From Symsagittifera roscoffensis (Eukaryota; Xenacoelomorpha; Acoela; Convolutidae), in contig NC_087069.1 in NCBI RefSeq assembly GCF_963678635.1, positions 1,998,166 through 2,062,165 of the forward strand: a stretch of DNA of 64,000 bases. Direction: 5' to 3'. Within the stretch, counting starts at the first letter, position 1. Each line of letters opens with the position of its first letter. A program made the position numbers and the translations under genes. A model generated the notes under the pieces. The model had not been told where the DNA came from. It saw only the letters and a list, made by a program, of their open reading frames with translations, and searched no databases. Positions 40,718 through 51,490 of the stretch are shown here, one piece after another.

Positions 40718-41604
40718 TGTGCGATTCTGCCAGATGACACAGCACAACCTTCCGGCGACGTAAAAAAGAACGACTAAAGGCCTTATTGACGAAAAAGTAT
40801 TGCGAAGGAGGGTCGGAATATTCTAGAATTTTTATTTTTAAAATTTCTATTGGAAGAAGAATATTTCTCAGAAATACGAAAAACGGCCATTTTGACTGAA
40901 AAAGTGACGAAATTGAGAACAACGACAGATATAGTGAAAAACAGTCGTACAAGAGACGGAAAATACGAAGCCTCTTATCGTGGCAACAACACACGATAAG
41001 GACCTTAGCAGTGTATATTGGTGGAGAAGGAGGCTTCAGTGGGGGAAGAAATATACCACGCAACCCTCCCGGGACACAAATTGGAAGAGATAAGAGCGTT
41101 ATCTCAGGAATATTACGGGAGCGGAGGCTTGGTCCCCCAGAGACTGTTTATGTGAAGGGACTATATAGAACTAACTTTGTAGCTACCTGAATGTCATAGA
41201 TCTCTTAATTAACACCGTTATTGTTTGATATTTCAGAATATGAGTAGCTAGAAAGAGGAAAGGGTCAATCCATCTCCAATGGATTTAATATAGAACTGTC
41301 ACACAAAAACATGGGTTGTTAAAATGGGTTGTTCGAGCCGTGTTTTTAATGACAATCATGTAGTCTGAGGATCCGAGACTCAGCTATGTGGTTGTGTTCG
41401 CATGTAAACGAAAGCTGATCAAAAGTCGTTCGACTGATGGCCTAAAAATGGTAACTTTTTACTTTGCCCTAGACAGACCAGAAAATCAACTGGCAAGTCG
41501 AGACGGTGAAAAGCGAGTAGGATTAAGGTAACTGACGCCTTCCAGTCGTTAATAGGTACTTTTCCTACGCTCCGTCGCTGTGTAGTATTTGGGCGAATGT
41601 TACA
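40718..41604 (+). repeat. 3' LTR of element 1
   Basis: 887 bp, starting TGTGCGATTC and ending GAATGTTACA. It differs from the 5' LTR by about 14 substitutions, a 5-base insertion near 41312 and a one-base loss near 41495. A TATATAG is present near 41162. Confidence 0.92.
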
Positions 41605-41726
41605 AGGGTTGATCCATCTTCGTGGAGATGATGATTTTTATCTACTGAACAAAAACAATAGTAATATAATAAGTAGTAATAGCCCTGTTTTTAGGAGTGA
41701 CCTCGTGGTCTGGGGATACTGAGACC
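41605..41726 (+). repeat. Older LTR, right part
   Basis: It resumes the LTR interrupted at 16941: AGGGTTGATCCATCT, then CTGTTTTTAGGAGTGACC, then CTGAGACCCAGC, which aligns with AGGGTCAATCCATCT...GAGACTCAGC of the element 1 LTR. It ends abruptly at about 41726, where minus-oriented element 2 sequence begins. Confidence 0.65.
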
Positions 41727-42165
41727 CAGCCTTCTGTTGCTTCTCCACCATGGCTCTCGCGTATAGGGACGGGACCATCAACGGGCTTTTCATCCCAGCG
41801 TCATTCTCCTCACTACCGGTAACTCTGGTACAGTGGTGGGCAGAACCTCTAACTCAAGTATCATCTCTAGCTCTCTCTTCACTAGTTCAAAACTTCCCTT
41901 CCTACCGGGATTCTCAAGATCTTGTGCTTATCCGCTGCCAGGGGATCCAAATTCCAGAACTTGGGGTAGGCCTCTATGGGACCTTCACGTTTCCCCCCCC
42001 CCCCCCCCATTCTGCACTGCAACTTCCCCCGGAAGTTGAACACCATTAGTTCGGGATCTTTCACCTACCCGAAGACCACCGTGTAGCTCATCCGTGCCCT
42101 CAGCTCCTCCTGTCTGCACCAATTCAGCGCGGTTCCATCTAGCACGCTTATTAAGCTCATCCTTG
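41727..42165 (-). repeat. Duplicated piece of element 2 ORF B
   Basis: It matches 45040-45465 almost base for base (TTGCTTCTCCACCATGGCTC start, AGCACGCTTATTAAGCTCA end) and encodes on the minus strand the same part of the ORF B homologue. The copies differ at scattered sites and in a C-run at about 41994-42008. It sits out of place after the ORF C fragment, so it arose by rearrangement. Confidence 0.85.
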
Positions 42166-43749
42166 AGAAGAACCCCAGCGCCATTCTTTCTGTTATGTCG
42201 CCAAATCAAGCGACTAGGTCTTCTCTCTGGGAAGACTGTAATCTGACACATGATCGTCCATCACAAGTGTTCTCTCCGCTTCCGCACGTCAAGTCAAGAC
42301 AACTACCGGGTTCCAACTTCTTTACTGATCCTAGCTTACTCATTGCCTCGCCCGACTCTTTACTCTGCGGTAGGATCAGTTGTGTATCACGTTCAGAGTT
42401 CCCAAGTCTTCATCTTTCGTCGGTGTTAGCCTCACTCGTTCCGTGGCTTCTTCAATCAAGCTTGCGTGGGAATGTGGGCACCAGGAGGGTCTCAGCAACT
42501 TCCAAACCGTTCCCAATTTCGTGGTCATCGTGCCATTTCCATTCCCCATTTCAAACTCCATTCTTTTGTTCGAGCGCGGTACGCTTATCAACTTTGCATT
42601 CTCTCGAGTATCAGGCCCAGGCTCGGTCTCTCCCTTTCCACTGAATCAATTTCGATTATCTTCTCTGTCCAAAACTTCAACAGCTCCGTCACTTCGTGAT
42701 TACTGTGAGCGCTCCCGGCCTGTGAATCCAAGAAAAGGTTGAATGCTATCCCCATTACTCCAGATACATATTGGTATACTCCCCGTTTTGTTGGGTCTCG
42801 AGTAATCCTCAGCCGACGCCAAGTTACGATGCATATCATGCCCCTCTTCGAATTTCTTGTTATAGAATCTCCGTATTTCATCAAGTTTACCATGATTCTC
42901 TAGAGATTGCCTGAAGTCATCTTCCTTTTCGATCCCCCTACTCTGGTACACGTTCAGTATGATCGTGGAGACTCTCCTCTTCATAGTTTTGCTCCCCATG
43001 GCCTTCTGATGACACGCTTGGACGGTACTATTGGTCATTACGGACATTATCCACCTCATGAAGCAAGTGCCATCTTTTCTTCTCGCCAGACTCAAACAGG
43101 AGTTATCTCTGGCGATATGCTGTACCAGCATCTGATAAACTTCTAGACTCTTGTTGCCCAACTTCAACTTATCGTGTGAGGTCAATACCTCTAATTCTAT
43201 TCCCACTAGGCTCCATGCGAACGTCAGCTGTCCCGCTGTTCTTACGAAGGGATTTGCCATCAATGGCAACGCGGACGAAGGAGTTATCATCGGCTCCTCG
43301 AATTGATCCCGCAACAATTTCTGCCAAATTCGCTTCAGCTGACTTCTCAATTCTAATTTGTTAATCTCGGCTTTTTGTTGGGTAGCCCAATCGCGACGCT
43401 TGCGGGACACTCCACGATCGAGCTTTTACAGACAGTCCTCCAGTTCCTTGATTTTCTCCAGAGCCACCCACCAAGGTCGAGCCGTGTTCCTCGTCGCATT
43501 TTTCTCAAGAGGGTCGCTGGCCACTTATTCGCCAATAGCCTGATGCTCGCTCGAGATCCATTCTTTGCCAACAGCCACTTTCCATGTTTGTCCATTGGTC
43601 GAACCCTTTTTCGAGCTCGCCTTCTGATGTCTGATGTCTTGTTCCGTTGCCAGACTTGTCGAGACCTCTATCTCTTTCACCACCTCGGCTAGCCTCCTTG
43701 GTTCGGAGCTACTTTTGTAGGCCGCAGTTTTCCATCGCGATAGAATCAT
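42166..43749 (-). pseudogene. ORF C homologue (N-terminal half), element 2
   Basis: Minus-strand fragments at 43410-42700, 42893-42588 and 42591-42376, with continuation to about 42170, line up with the 931-residue ORF of element 1. Shared features are the LTFAWSLVGIE helix (LRLAWCLMGIK-like in element 1), CFMRWIMSVM, KLDEIRRFYNKKF, PSWCPHSHA and a PGSCLDLTCGSG-type Cys-rich part. At least three frameshifts are present, and the C-terminal half is absent. 43749-43410 contains weaker N-terminal similarity. Confidence 0.7.
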
Positions 43750-44046
43750 GGGAGCCGAGCCGTCTCCCTCATTTTCTTCTCAGAAACAATATCCGCCGAC
43801 GGGCTATTCAACTCCTCTACTTCCCTTTTCCTCTTTGGAGACTTCACACCTTTGCTTGGTGGCGTCGTCACTATCATTACTGGTTCGACCTCGTTGTCCC
43901 GATCCAACCCTTCCGACTCTTGCCCTCCCCACTACTCGAGCCTCAGGGGTATTAATATCTTGAATCATATTACTAGTCTTAAGCTTATCCTCCCCTTCAT
44001 CTTTAATTGTTTTATTGTCAATTTTTTGTTTCAGAGTAGAGCTGTC

Positions 44047-44643
44047 TTAACATTCACCATCTTTGGTCTTCTGCTCCGTTTCTCGCAGCTTGATCACCTT
44101 ATCCAACAACTCCTTTCTCGCCTTTACGTCCAGTCCGGTGCCCATCAAAACTGGTTCCCCGAACTTCACCACTGTGTCCCATAATTCTTCTTTGAAACCC
44201 TCCTGTTTAGCTTCGGTCTCTGCTTTCTGGTTAAATTCACTCAAGAATTCTAGCCACGTCTTCTCATCCAGCGTACTCAGGAACATCCATTTATTGCCCT
44301 TGAAGGTATTCTTCTTACTCTCTTTGGCACTCAAGAGAATCATCCCCATATTGGAGGTTTCGCCGCTCAAGGGTAGTTCCAGGTTTTTGCGAGGGGATGA
44401 TATCAGGGGTGGTGTGGCTGTGTTCGCCCAATCGTCTCCACTCAAGTCTTGCAGCAGTTCTTGGTTGGTGAAATCTTTCTCAGCCGGTTTCTGCTCAGGC
44501 GTCTTTCCCACCTCCATTTCTTCTCCTGTTTCGCTGAGAGTCTCATCCATGCTCTCCCCTTCTGACTCAGCTCGCCTTCTCTCAAGTACGTCTCTAAACT
44601 TCGTCTCCACGGGACCGCTTCTCTTATCTCCAGGGGTGCCCAC
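44047..44643 (-). pseudogene. ORF B homologue, C-terminal helical block, element 2
   Basis: A 198-codon frame. It is acidic (GEEMEVGKTPEQ), then has LISSPRKNLELPLSGE and a block MFLSTLDEKTWLEFLSEF that matches FLSTLPEEEWERYQSEL of ORF B in element 1, and it ends in a charged helix. The segment 43750-44046 between it and the ORF C homologue has no clear gene. Confidence 0.6.
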
Positions 44644-44717
44644 TGATAGGGGTGAGGGTGTAGCTGGATCCTACTTCTTGTATTCCGTGAGGGCTACATA
44701 TAAGGGGCCTGCCGCAT

Positions 44718-46364
44718 CTAGTTCCTTTCCCCTTGCTTCATCTCCAATTGCTCCAGCCCGTAGGGTGCTCGATATTTCCTCGTGGCGAACTTCATTTCGT
44801 GCTTCCAGGCGATGTGTCCCTCCTCCACAATCTTTCTTCCATCATCCCAAACTGGCAGCATATGCTCCAGTCTGGCCTGGTCAAGCGTCCTCAAGATATC
44901 CCAACCTCGAACTTCGGGGCCAACGAGCCTCTCATTCTCTTCGCCTGGGTCGTCCACGAGTTTATTTTGATGTCGCACGTGTGGAAGTAGACTGCGGCTG
45001 TGTACCCAATGAACAAGGGGTCCCAACCGTCCGTGAACTCCTTCTATTGCTTCTCCACCATGGCTCTCGCGTATAGGGACGGGACCATCAACGGGCTTTT
45101 CATCCCAGCGTCATTCTCCTCACTATCGGGAACTCTGGTACAGTGGTGGGCAGAACCTCTAACTCAAGTATCATCTCTATCTCTCTCTTCACTAGTTCAA
45201 AACTTCCCTTCCTACCGGGATTCTCAAGATCTTGTGCTTATCCGCTGCCAGGGGATTCAAATTCCAGAACTTGGGGTAGGCCTCTATGGGACCTTCACGT
45301 TTCCCCCCAACCCATTCTGCACTGCAACTGTCCCCGGAAAATGAACACCATCAGTTCGGGATCTTTCACCTTCCCGAGGAGCACCGTGTCGCTCATCCGT
45401 GCCCTCAGCTCCTCCTGTCTGCACCAATTCAGCGCGGTTCCTTCTAGCACGCTTATTAAGCTCACGAGTGCCACTGAGTGTCGGTATGCCGCCACAAGCG
45501 GGTCAGGAAAGGCATATGTCACTGCCGGCCCATAGATGCGGGTCACTACCTCACCCAGTCCCCTGATCATCCCTAGTGGGTCAGATCTCATGGCCAGACA
45601 TACATCCGTCAAGAGAGGCATACCTCCATTCGCCTCCTTCCATTCCTCTTTCGTCTTAGGGTTCTTCTCTTCTCCCGTCAGGTACCGATTCTTCATCAAG
45701 AGGTACTCCACCAACAGTGTCTTCAATCCGGCCGTGCACTTGTACGAGTAGGTCTCCGTGCTGTGATGGGTCTTCCCCATCGACAGAGGCTCTCCATACT
45801 TCATCAATCTATGAAATGCGGTCAGCTCTCCGTGGGTCAAGAGCACTAGTGTCAAATACCCGTCAATTCGTTGTGTTTCCACACCTCTACTGAACATGTA
45901 GGCCGGACCCATGTTAAATATATACCTGGGGTAGACCAAGTATAGGGCCAACAAGAGATTTATGGGCATGTTCAGCAGTTCCTGCACGAACGCGTCGAAG
46001 ATGGTATCTTTCGCGTAGAACACTCTAGCCATGTACCTTTTCTCCCAACAAGGATCAAGAACTTCAGGATCTCGTGGTCCTTCCTCGTCTTCAGATCACC
46101 CCTCGCGTGTTCCCTCCAGAACACCCCCCCCCCAAAGGTGACGTCATTGGCCGCTGTGACAAATCTTCCTAATGTCATGTCCCTGCTCTCTGCCACTTCC
46201 AATTGTCCCTCAAGAAACTCCCACATCTTCTTAATTAGGAGTGGTGCACTCTCACGCGTCTTGTCCGTGGCATTCTGAAGCCTTGGTGTTAGGAACGGCC
46301 ACCTGCCTCTCTCTTGCGTCAGACGGTATGCCATTGCTTCTAACTGTTTCTCGGCCGCAGCCAT
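44718..46364 (-). pseudogene. ORF B homologue, central part, element 2
   Basis: Three minus-strand frames (46364-45972, 46032-45295 and 45026-44718) follow ORF B of element 1 in order. Shared text includes RIDGYLTLVLLTHGEL, LLVEYLLMKNRYLTGEE, GMPLLTDVCLAM, YGPAVTYAFPD and RGQLQCRMG. Frameshifts lie near 46000 and 45295 (a C/A run). The function is unknown; the conservation between two diverged families argues that it mattered to the element. Confidence 0.7.
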
Positions 46365-46560
46365 GTTCTTTCTCTCGTTTTTCGGTGCCCTCGCTGATGG
46401 AGCTCGTGACTGTCAAATCCATGCCTCAAAACCTTAGACTCGCTGTCAAGTGGTTAATTGTCGGGTTCTCATCCCCAATTTTTGGATTGAACTTCAACTG
46501 CCGAGCAAGGTTCGAGATCTCAAGCAAGAGGACCTCGTCCAGTACCATGAGGATGTCCGC

Positions 46561-47229
46561 CTATTCATAAAATCCCCTCAAGGCATGAGACACGTCAGCC
46601 CATGCCGCTGCCAGTTCTGACTTCAGGAGCCTCAAGTTTGTCGATTCTAGCTCGCGATTAGGGGCAGCTATCAGTACCCGCCACGCGTTCCCTTCCGCTA
46701 TCAAGATCACCATGGCATACACGAACTGCAAAGCGGGTGGCATGCTCCCGTATCCCGGGGATGTCGTAAACGCCACTCTCGTCCTGGGTCCGAATCTAGA
46801 AACCACCGACTCCTGCACCTCGTTCATTGCAGCGAACAACGTTTGGATTGGCTTCCAGATCTTCTTGGGCGTTGGCGCCTCTCCATTCAGGTGCTCTAGT
46901 AATCCCGCAGAATGCAAGTGATCGTTCATTCCTGCGAAAAGCAGTAACTCTGGCTCACAAGTCATTTCCGATTTGATCGCTACCACCAGGGTTAGCATCT
47001 GATTTAGCTCCGCACCAGGCAGCAAATACACCAACGTTTCCGGCCAAAACAGTTTCGGAGACGTCCCTTCAAAATCCGAGACCGCCAAAATAATCACTCT
47101 TGAGATTCCCGGGTCTGATCGATCATGCATTGCCAATGTTTTCGCCAACTGCGAGTTCCCACAGGGTTTACCATATCTAGGATCATCGGCTAACTTAGTA
47201 CCCTCGTACGCGGCATCAGGGAGCCCCAT
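46561..47229 (-). pseudogene. SGNH-like domain 2, element 2
   Basis: A 222-codon open frame that is intact where element 1 is broken. It contains ISRVIILAVSDFEG (block I position, no GDS), LFWPETLVYLLPGAEL, LLLFAGMNDHLHSAG (block III GxND kept), FTTSPGYGSMPPALQFVYAM and APNRELEST. No D..H pair is seen at the block V position. The fold is probably SGNH, but the active site looks incomplete, so a binding role is possible. Confidence 0.55.
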
Positions 47230-47816
47230 GTCCCCGGCTCAAGCAGCTTCTCCACCACTCTTAACTGTGCGGGAGTTGCCACCCTGATCCGGGTTACACT
47301 TGTTCGGTGTTTGGGAGGTTCCACTATAAGTCCCGGACTTCCCAACTGCTTGAGTGGTCTGTAGTTTATCGGTCCAATCATCGACTTCAGCGGGATCCCG
47401 GTCAAGTCAGCTGACTCCATTGTCTTTGCTTTTGAGAAGTGCACGTCATGGGCCTTCAACCAATCTACGCAGTGGTGTCGACTCAAGTCCTCATGTGACA
47501 CATCCTTGAGCCCCAAAGCCTCCGCCAACTCCTGTCTGCACTCCATATCCTCTAGGTCCAACTCTTTTACTCTCTCCGAATATCGCGTCTTGTTCGCCTC
47601 TGCTGGTCTCGACATATTCTTGCTGTCCACCACCACTACCGAAGACACCAGCGAACTCTGGGGCGTGGAAGACTCCGCCTCCTCAGCCTCCATCGGTGTG
47701 GACCCTGGTTGCCTGGTCCGGCTGCTCCTCGAACTATCTCTCGAATCAGCTCTCGCTCCCAGACGGCTGGATAGGGATCTAGGGGCATAGAAAGGAGGGA
47801 TCGGGGGTCGACCCAA
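47190..47816 (-). pseudogene. Linker between the two SGNH domains, element 2
   Basis: In the same frame as SGNH1 (47823-48839), separated only by TAG. Ser/Arg/Pro-rich at first, then ELDLEDMECRQELAEALGL and HHCVDWLKAHDVHFS, which aligns with GVDWLLAEQEQFS in element 1. A frameshift near 47220 leads into SGNH-like domain 2. Confidence 0.6.
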
Positions 47817-47822
47817 GGTAAA

Positions 47823-48839
47823 CTAGGTCATTTCTAGCAGGTCCGACTCTAGCAGGTTTATATGCCTTTGGAAGACACCATTTAGCCACTCCGTTCCCTT
47901 GAGCGTGTCAAAGTGGATGCCATCCGAGGATGCATCGCGCGGGAGGGAGTTTTCCATCAGGTCGGCCACATCCAGCAAGCTCACGGGGAGCACGCTTCTC
48001 TGCTGAATCTGCCTGATTTCTTCATTGATGTTTCGCACCTTTTCATTCATTTCCATCGCATGATGGTCAAACATCATGTTGTATGAGACCGTACAGATGT
48101 TGAGTATTGCGGAATCAAACCAAATCCTCAGCTCTTGAAGGATACAACTCATCTTCTCGTGCAACTTCATCACCTTCCTTGACTCTCCTCTAGGCACATC
48201 ATTAGTCCCCATCATCAGAGTGGCCGCGTACTTCTTCACCATATACACCATCTCCAGGAAGGCCAAAATCTGCGGCGTCGCAGCTCCAGAAAAACTCAAG
48301 ACCCCCACCTGCCAATGTGACTGGATCCGCGTCAGCGCCTGTATCAAGCTGTCCCCTATGATCAGGTGAACTGCACCATCCGGTATCCTAGGTTGAGTGA
48401 AATATTCAGCCCAGGCCGCGTCATGGAAACAATCCCTCCTGTCCCGCTGTGTTGCCGTCCAGTCCATTCGGTTGTGCCTGTGGTACGCACCATCCTTATT
48501 TTTCTTGTAGCTCGCGATTGTCAAGCTCCTAACTGGATGGTCCCTCCAAGCAGGAGGTCGCCCTTCCCTCACCGAATCGTCACGGGTTCTCGACTGTAAC
48601 TTATCTTGCAGAACCTTGAGACGTGGCGAACTCAACCCAGCTTGGCTACTGCTTGTGGTTGAACTAAGGGTATACCCTGGGAGCTTGACCTCCATCAATG
48701 GTCGTATCGACTGCGTATCCAGACTTTGCACGGAGGGTAACGGTTGGGGTGGTATCCGCACCTCCAGCCCCTCATTCATGTGCTCCTTGGCCACCCGGTC
48801 TAAGTTGAACCGGCCGCTGGGCCTAGGAGCCTCGTCCAC
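47823..48839 (-). pseudogene. SGNH-hydrolase domain 1, element 2 (open frame)
   Basis: A 338-codon open frame. Blocks in order: HLIIGDSLIQAL (nucleophile Ser), LSFSGAATPQ (block II Gly), MMGTNDVPRG (block III Asn) and SSDGIHFDTLKG (Asp/His). All predicted catalytic residues are kept, as in element 1, although the rest has diverged strongly. The N-terminal 140 residues are a disordered linker. This is typical GDSL/SGNH esterase architecture; the substrate is unknown. The stop at 47823-47825 is probably a nonsense change, because the same frame continues. Confidence 0.82.
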
Positions 48840-49601
48840 CTCCTTACGCGATTCAGGTCTCCATGCTGTGGCGGCTGGCTCTGTCGTCCGTGTCCTCTTT
48901 TCTTTCTGTCTCGCGAGCTCTCCTTGTCTTCTCTGAGCTTCTCCATCTCCGACTTCAGCTGCTCGCAGCTCGTTTCGTTCTCGCGGACCCTCTGTTCTTG
49001 CTGGTGCTCCGCCCTGATCATGTTGAGATCACGTAACGCCTGATCCCTCTCGAGGATCGCCTGATCTCTCTCCAGGTTTGCCTGGTCCCTCTCAAGCTTC
49101 GCGCCATCCCTGTCAAGGTTCGCTTTGTCTTTCTACCTCTGTGCCCCCCTCTCTAGTTCCCTCTTCAAGCTACTGAGGTCCGAATATGCCTCCTCTGTCT
49201 GTTGAGGCCGTATCATAAACGACGGCCTGCTCGTGGATTGGGCCGCGAGCCCCTCTGGCGGTCTGGCGGGAAGCGGAAATTCTCCAGGGTCATATTCTGT
49301 GTTGTTTTTCAAGCCAGGATTCCTCGCCAAGTCGAATCCCCTCACGCCTCCATCCACATTCCAGGACAATTATCTGATCTGTTCTTGATTGGATATCCCC
49401 TCCAACCATCAAAACAGCTTCGGTCGCTGATTCCCTGCATTCACCCTGCGCCTCTAATTGTAGGATGGCGTTCAACATCACCGCCATCCTCTCATCGAAT
49501 TGGGTGCAGTCCAGATCCCTCACGCGTTTGTATAGTTCAACGAGCGTAGGTCTCTTGAGCGCTGCAGGCATAGATTTCCAAAAGCGATCTGCCATTGTCA
49601 C
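48840..49601 (-). pseudogene. Accessory ORF A homologue: N-terminus and heptad-repeat coiled coil
   Basis: Frames 49601-49290, 49369-49133 and 49021-48800 match the start of accessory ORF A. The N-terminus (RPTLVELYKRVRDLD, EAVLMVGGDIQ) and GFDLARNPGL are shared with element 1. At about 49040-49130 a 7-residue unit ANLERDQ is repeated about five times (21-base DNA repeat), giving a perfect heptad coiled coil that element 1 lacks in this form. Two frameshifts and one TAG interrupt it. Confidence 0.65.
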
Positions 49602-49621
49602 AATCTTCAGATGATCTCACG

Positions 49622-49715
49622 TGTCAACCAACTTGAGAATTACCTTGTCAACCAACTTGAGAATTACCTTGTCAACCAACTTGTGAATTACCTTACCAAC
49701 CAACTTGAGAATTAA
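49622..49715. repeat. 24-bp tandem repeat, four copies
   Basis: Unit GTCAACCAACTTGAGAATTA plus CCTT; the third copy has TGTG for TGAG and the fourth starts with AC instead of GT. Confidence 0.9.
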
Positions 49716-50319
49716 GAAACGTCTCCCTTCAAATGCCGCAGATCGTGAACTTGTTCAAGATCTTCTTTTTCTTTTTACATGACTGCGGCTAGGTCGTCAA
49801 CTCAATTTTGCAAATCAATCCGAATATAAAATGCAGTTTTTAGACCGAGATGTTCTGTGTCTAACCTAACCCCCCCCCCATAATTGTGCAATTTCTAAAC
49901 CTTATACGTAGAGATATTTACACACTATCTTAATACATGGGAAATATAAACACTATCTCAAAACATGGTAAGATCGGGCGCCAAAAATTTTTCTGAAACA
50001 GACCATCTCAAACCTTACCATCTTAATACATAAGAAACCTAATGCCTATCTTAATTTATAGGGTAAATTATTCCCTATCTTAATAAATAGGTTGCTGACC
50101 GTATACTCTATAGCCTATGTTAAAACATGGGGGTCAGCAACCACTCCCCCATGATCGCCTCACACATATACTTCATTTATACCATCATTTGTTCTACTAA
50201 TTTAGTTCAATTGTAAGTTTTAAGAGCATGCAGATTCATCTCATATTTTAGCACCGTCAACTCTATAAAATTTAATTGTCATGCCAACTGCGTTAAAATC
50301 CATCTACCTGCTTCGCGCC

Positions 50320-50388
50320 CCTATGTACCTAACTCGAGATCCCGATGTACCTAACTCGAGATCGCCATGTACCTAACTCCAGACCTCC
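50320..50388. repeat. ~22-bp tandem repeat, three copies
   Basis: Unit ATGTACCTAACTCGAGATC, with the last copy slightly changed (CTCCAGACC). Confidence 0.85.
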
Positions 50389-50422
50389 ATTGTCCGCCCG
50401 GAACTCAGGCGATACTCAAGTA

Positions 50423-50885
50423 TTATTTCTTGTATAGGTGTACCATTATCTCCGTTTCTGCGAAGACAACGTGTAGGATGGCGTATAACTCCCTTGGGCT
50501 CAACTTGCCCCTATTTGGGTCATAAACCGGCATCGAGACCTCCATTATCCCTCTTTCAACCATGAAGTCTCTCAGCCTCGATAGTGCCAACATCACGGGC
50601 TCAGAATCTATCGTTTTCCTTTCGTTGATCCTTGTTACCAGAAAGCACATGTATTTATCCGGGACTTGTGAAACTGATGGGGGAAGCGCAGCCATTCCTC
50701 CCAGCACCGGTCTCTGTCTAAATAGAAACTCCGCGTTCTGATATTCTCTCTTGAAGTCGGCCTCTTGTCTCAATTTGAAGCTAATGTCCGCCGTTATACA
50801 GATCGCGCTAGTCCTATCTGACAAAATGAAGTCGGTGCCCGTTATCAGGATGTTCTCCGAGTATTCATTGGGTATCTCAAAATTT
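50423..50885 (-). pseudogene. pol: Pol C-terminal macro domain, element 2
   Basis: From about 50885 the minus strand reads the end of pol: SDRTSAICITADISFKLRQ, DFKREYQNAEFLFRQ, GGMAALPP, KYMCFLVTRI, LRDFMVERGIMEVSMPVYDP, RGKLSPRELYAILHVVFAETEI. It is closely similar to the end of pol in element 1, more so than the accessory ORFs. The domain frame is open to its stop at 50423. Everything upstream (integrase and the rest) is lost at a sharp junction with AT-rich DNA. Confidence 0.82.
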
Positions 50886-51290
50886 TATCTAATTGGGGAC
50901 AATTAATTGTTAATTACGTGTAGAACTAAGGTTTTGTATTTAGTTTTTTTTGGTGCATGGTAAGGCAATGATAAGAGTTTTTGTGCAAAAACTTGGAACT
51001 TTATCAAAAAAATTTAAAAATTTTTCGAAAAAATTCAAAACACGATCTATTAGATACTTAAAATTTATTAGATGCTTTTACTTTTTATCTATCTGAATCT
51101 ATTCTGAAACCTACTGAAGTTCGAGAAGTCAAGTTTTTGAGAAAAAAATTAAATTACCATAAAAAAATATAAATCACTGCATTGTATAACAAGTTTACCG
51201 CAACATTTTAATTTTAATATCATAAAATCAATAAAACGCGACATCATGAAAAAATTTAATACACCAGAACAGTTCTTATAAGTTCAATGA
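50886..51290. other. AT-rich junction between element 2 and the polymerase module
   Basis: No gene. Poly-A/T runs only. Confidence 0.5.
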
Positions 51291-51490
51291 TTTTGTATGA
51301 ATTTCGTCATCTTGTACTTGTCTTTTTGGATAAAAATAGCTTAGTCCTTTCTTTGTCTGTTCTTATGTGGCCACCATATGATTTATAGTTCTGAATCCTC
51401 TGTTAGTAGATGTAAGATTAATTGCCTCATCAAGCACTCTCCTGTATTTTGACATGGGGCCTTCTCCCCAATCTTCTAGAACCCGTTTAT

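Larger units (their letters stand above)
16942..41604 (+). mobile_element. Giant Ty3/gypsy-type LTR retrotransposon (element 1, 24.7 kb)
   Basis: The element has two near-identical LTRs in direct orientation, a tRNA-like primer site, a long leader, and gag and pol in the order PR-RT-RNase H-IN that defines Ty3/gypsy. It adds a macro domain, SGNH-like domains and two large ORFs before the 3' LTR. By eye I count about 14 substitutions and two short indels between the LTRs (roughly 98% identity), so insertion was fairly recent. At least five frameshifts and several in-frame stops break the ORFs, so this copy is not autonomous. The internal coding part is visibly more GC-rich than the AT-rich flanks. 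A short AAGG/AGG repeat flanks both ends, as expected for target duplication. Confidence 0.93.
49602..50422. other. Element 2 spacer between accessory ORFs and macro domain
   Basis: No gene. It matches the position of the 30632-31086 spacer in element 1. It holds two short tandem repeats (listed separately) and a set of CTATCTTAATACATGG-type phrases near 49930-50130 that recur irregularly. Confidence 0.5.
42166..50885 (-). mobile_element. Element 2: diverged, truncated relative of the giant retrotransposon
   Basis: Read on the minus strand, it has the same gene order as the 3' half of element 1: macro domain, spacer, coiled-coil ORF, SGNH1, linker, SGNH-like 2, ORF B homologue and ORF C homologue. 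Protein similarity is clear but DNA similarity is low, so it is a separate family. The LTRs, gag and the catalytic parts of pol are missing; homology starts abruptly at about 50885, and ORF C is cut at about 42166. Many stops and frameshifts are present. Confidence 0.85.

Noticed and set aside
44063-45076. 337-codon plus-strand frame
   Set aside because: Antisense to the ORF B homologue of element 2, which has detectable similarity to element 1 on the minus strand.
49602-50422. CRISPR-like array from the short tandem repeats
   Set aside because: Repeats are directly adjacent without unique spacers, and the context is an animal retroelement.
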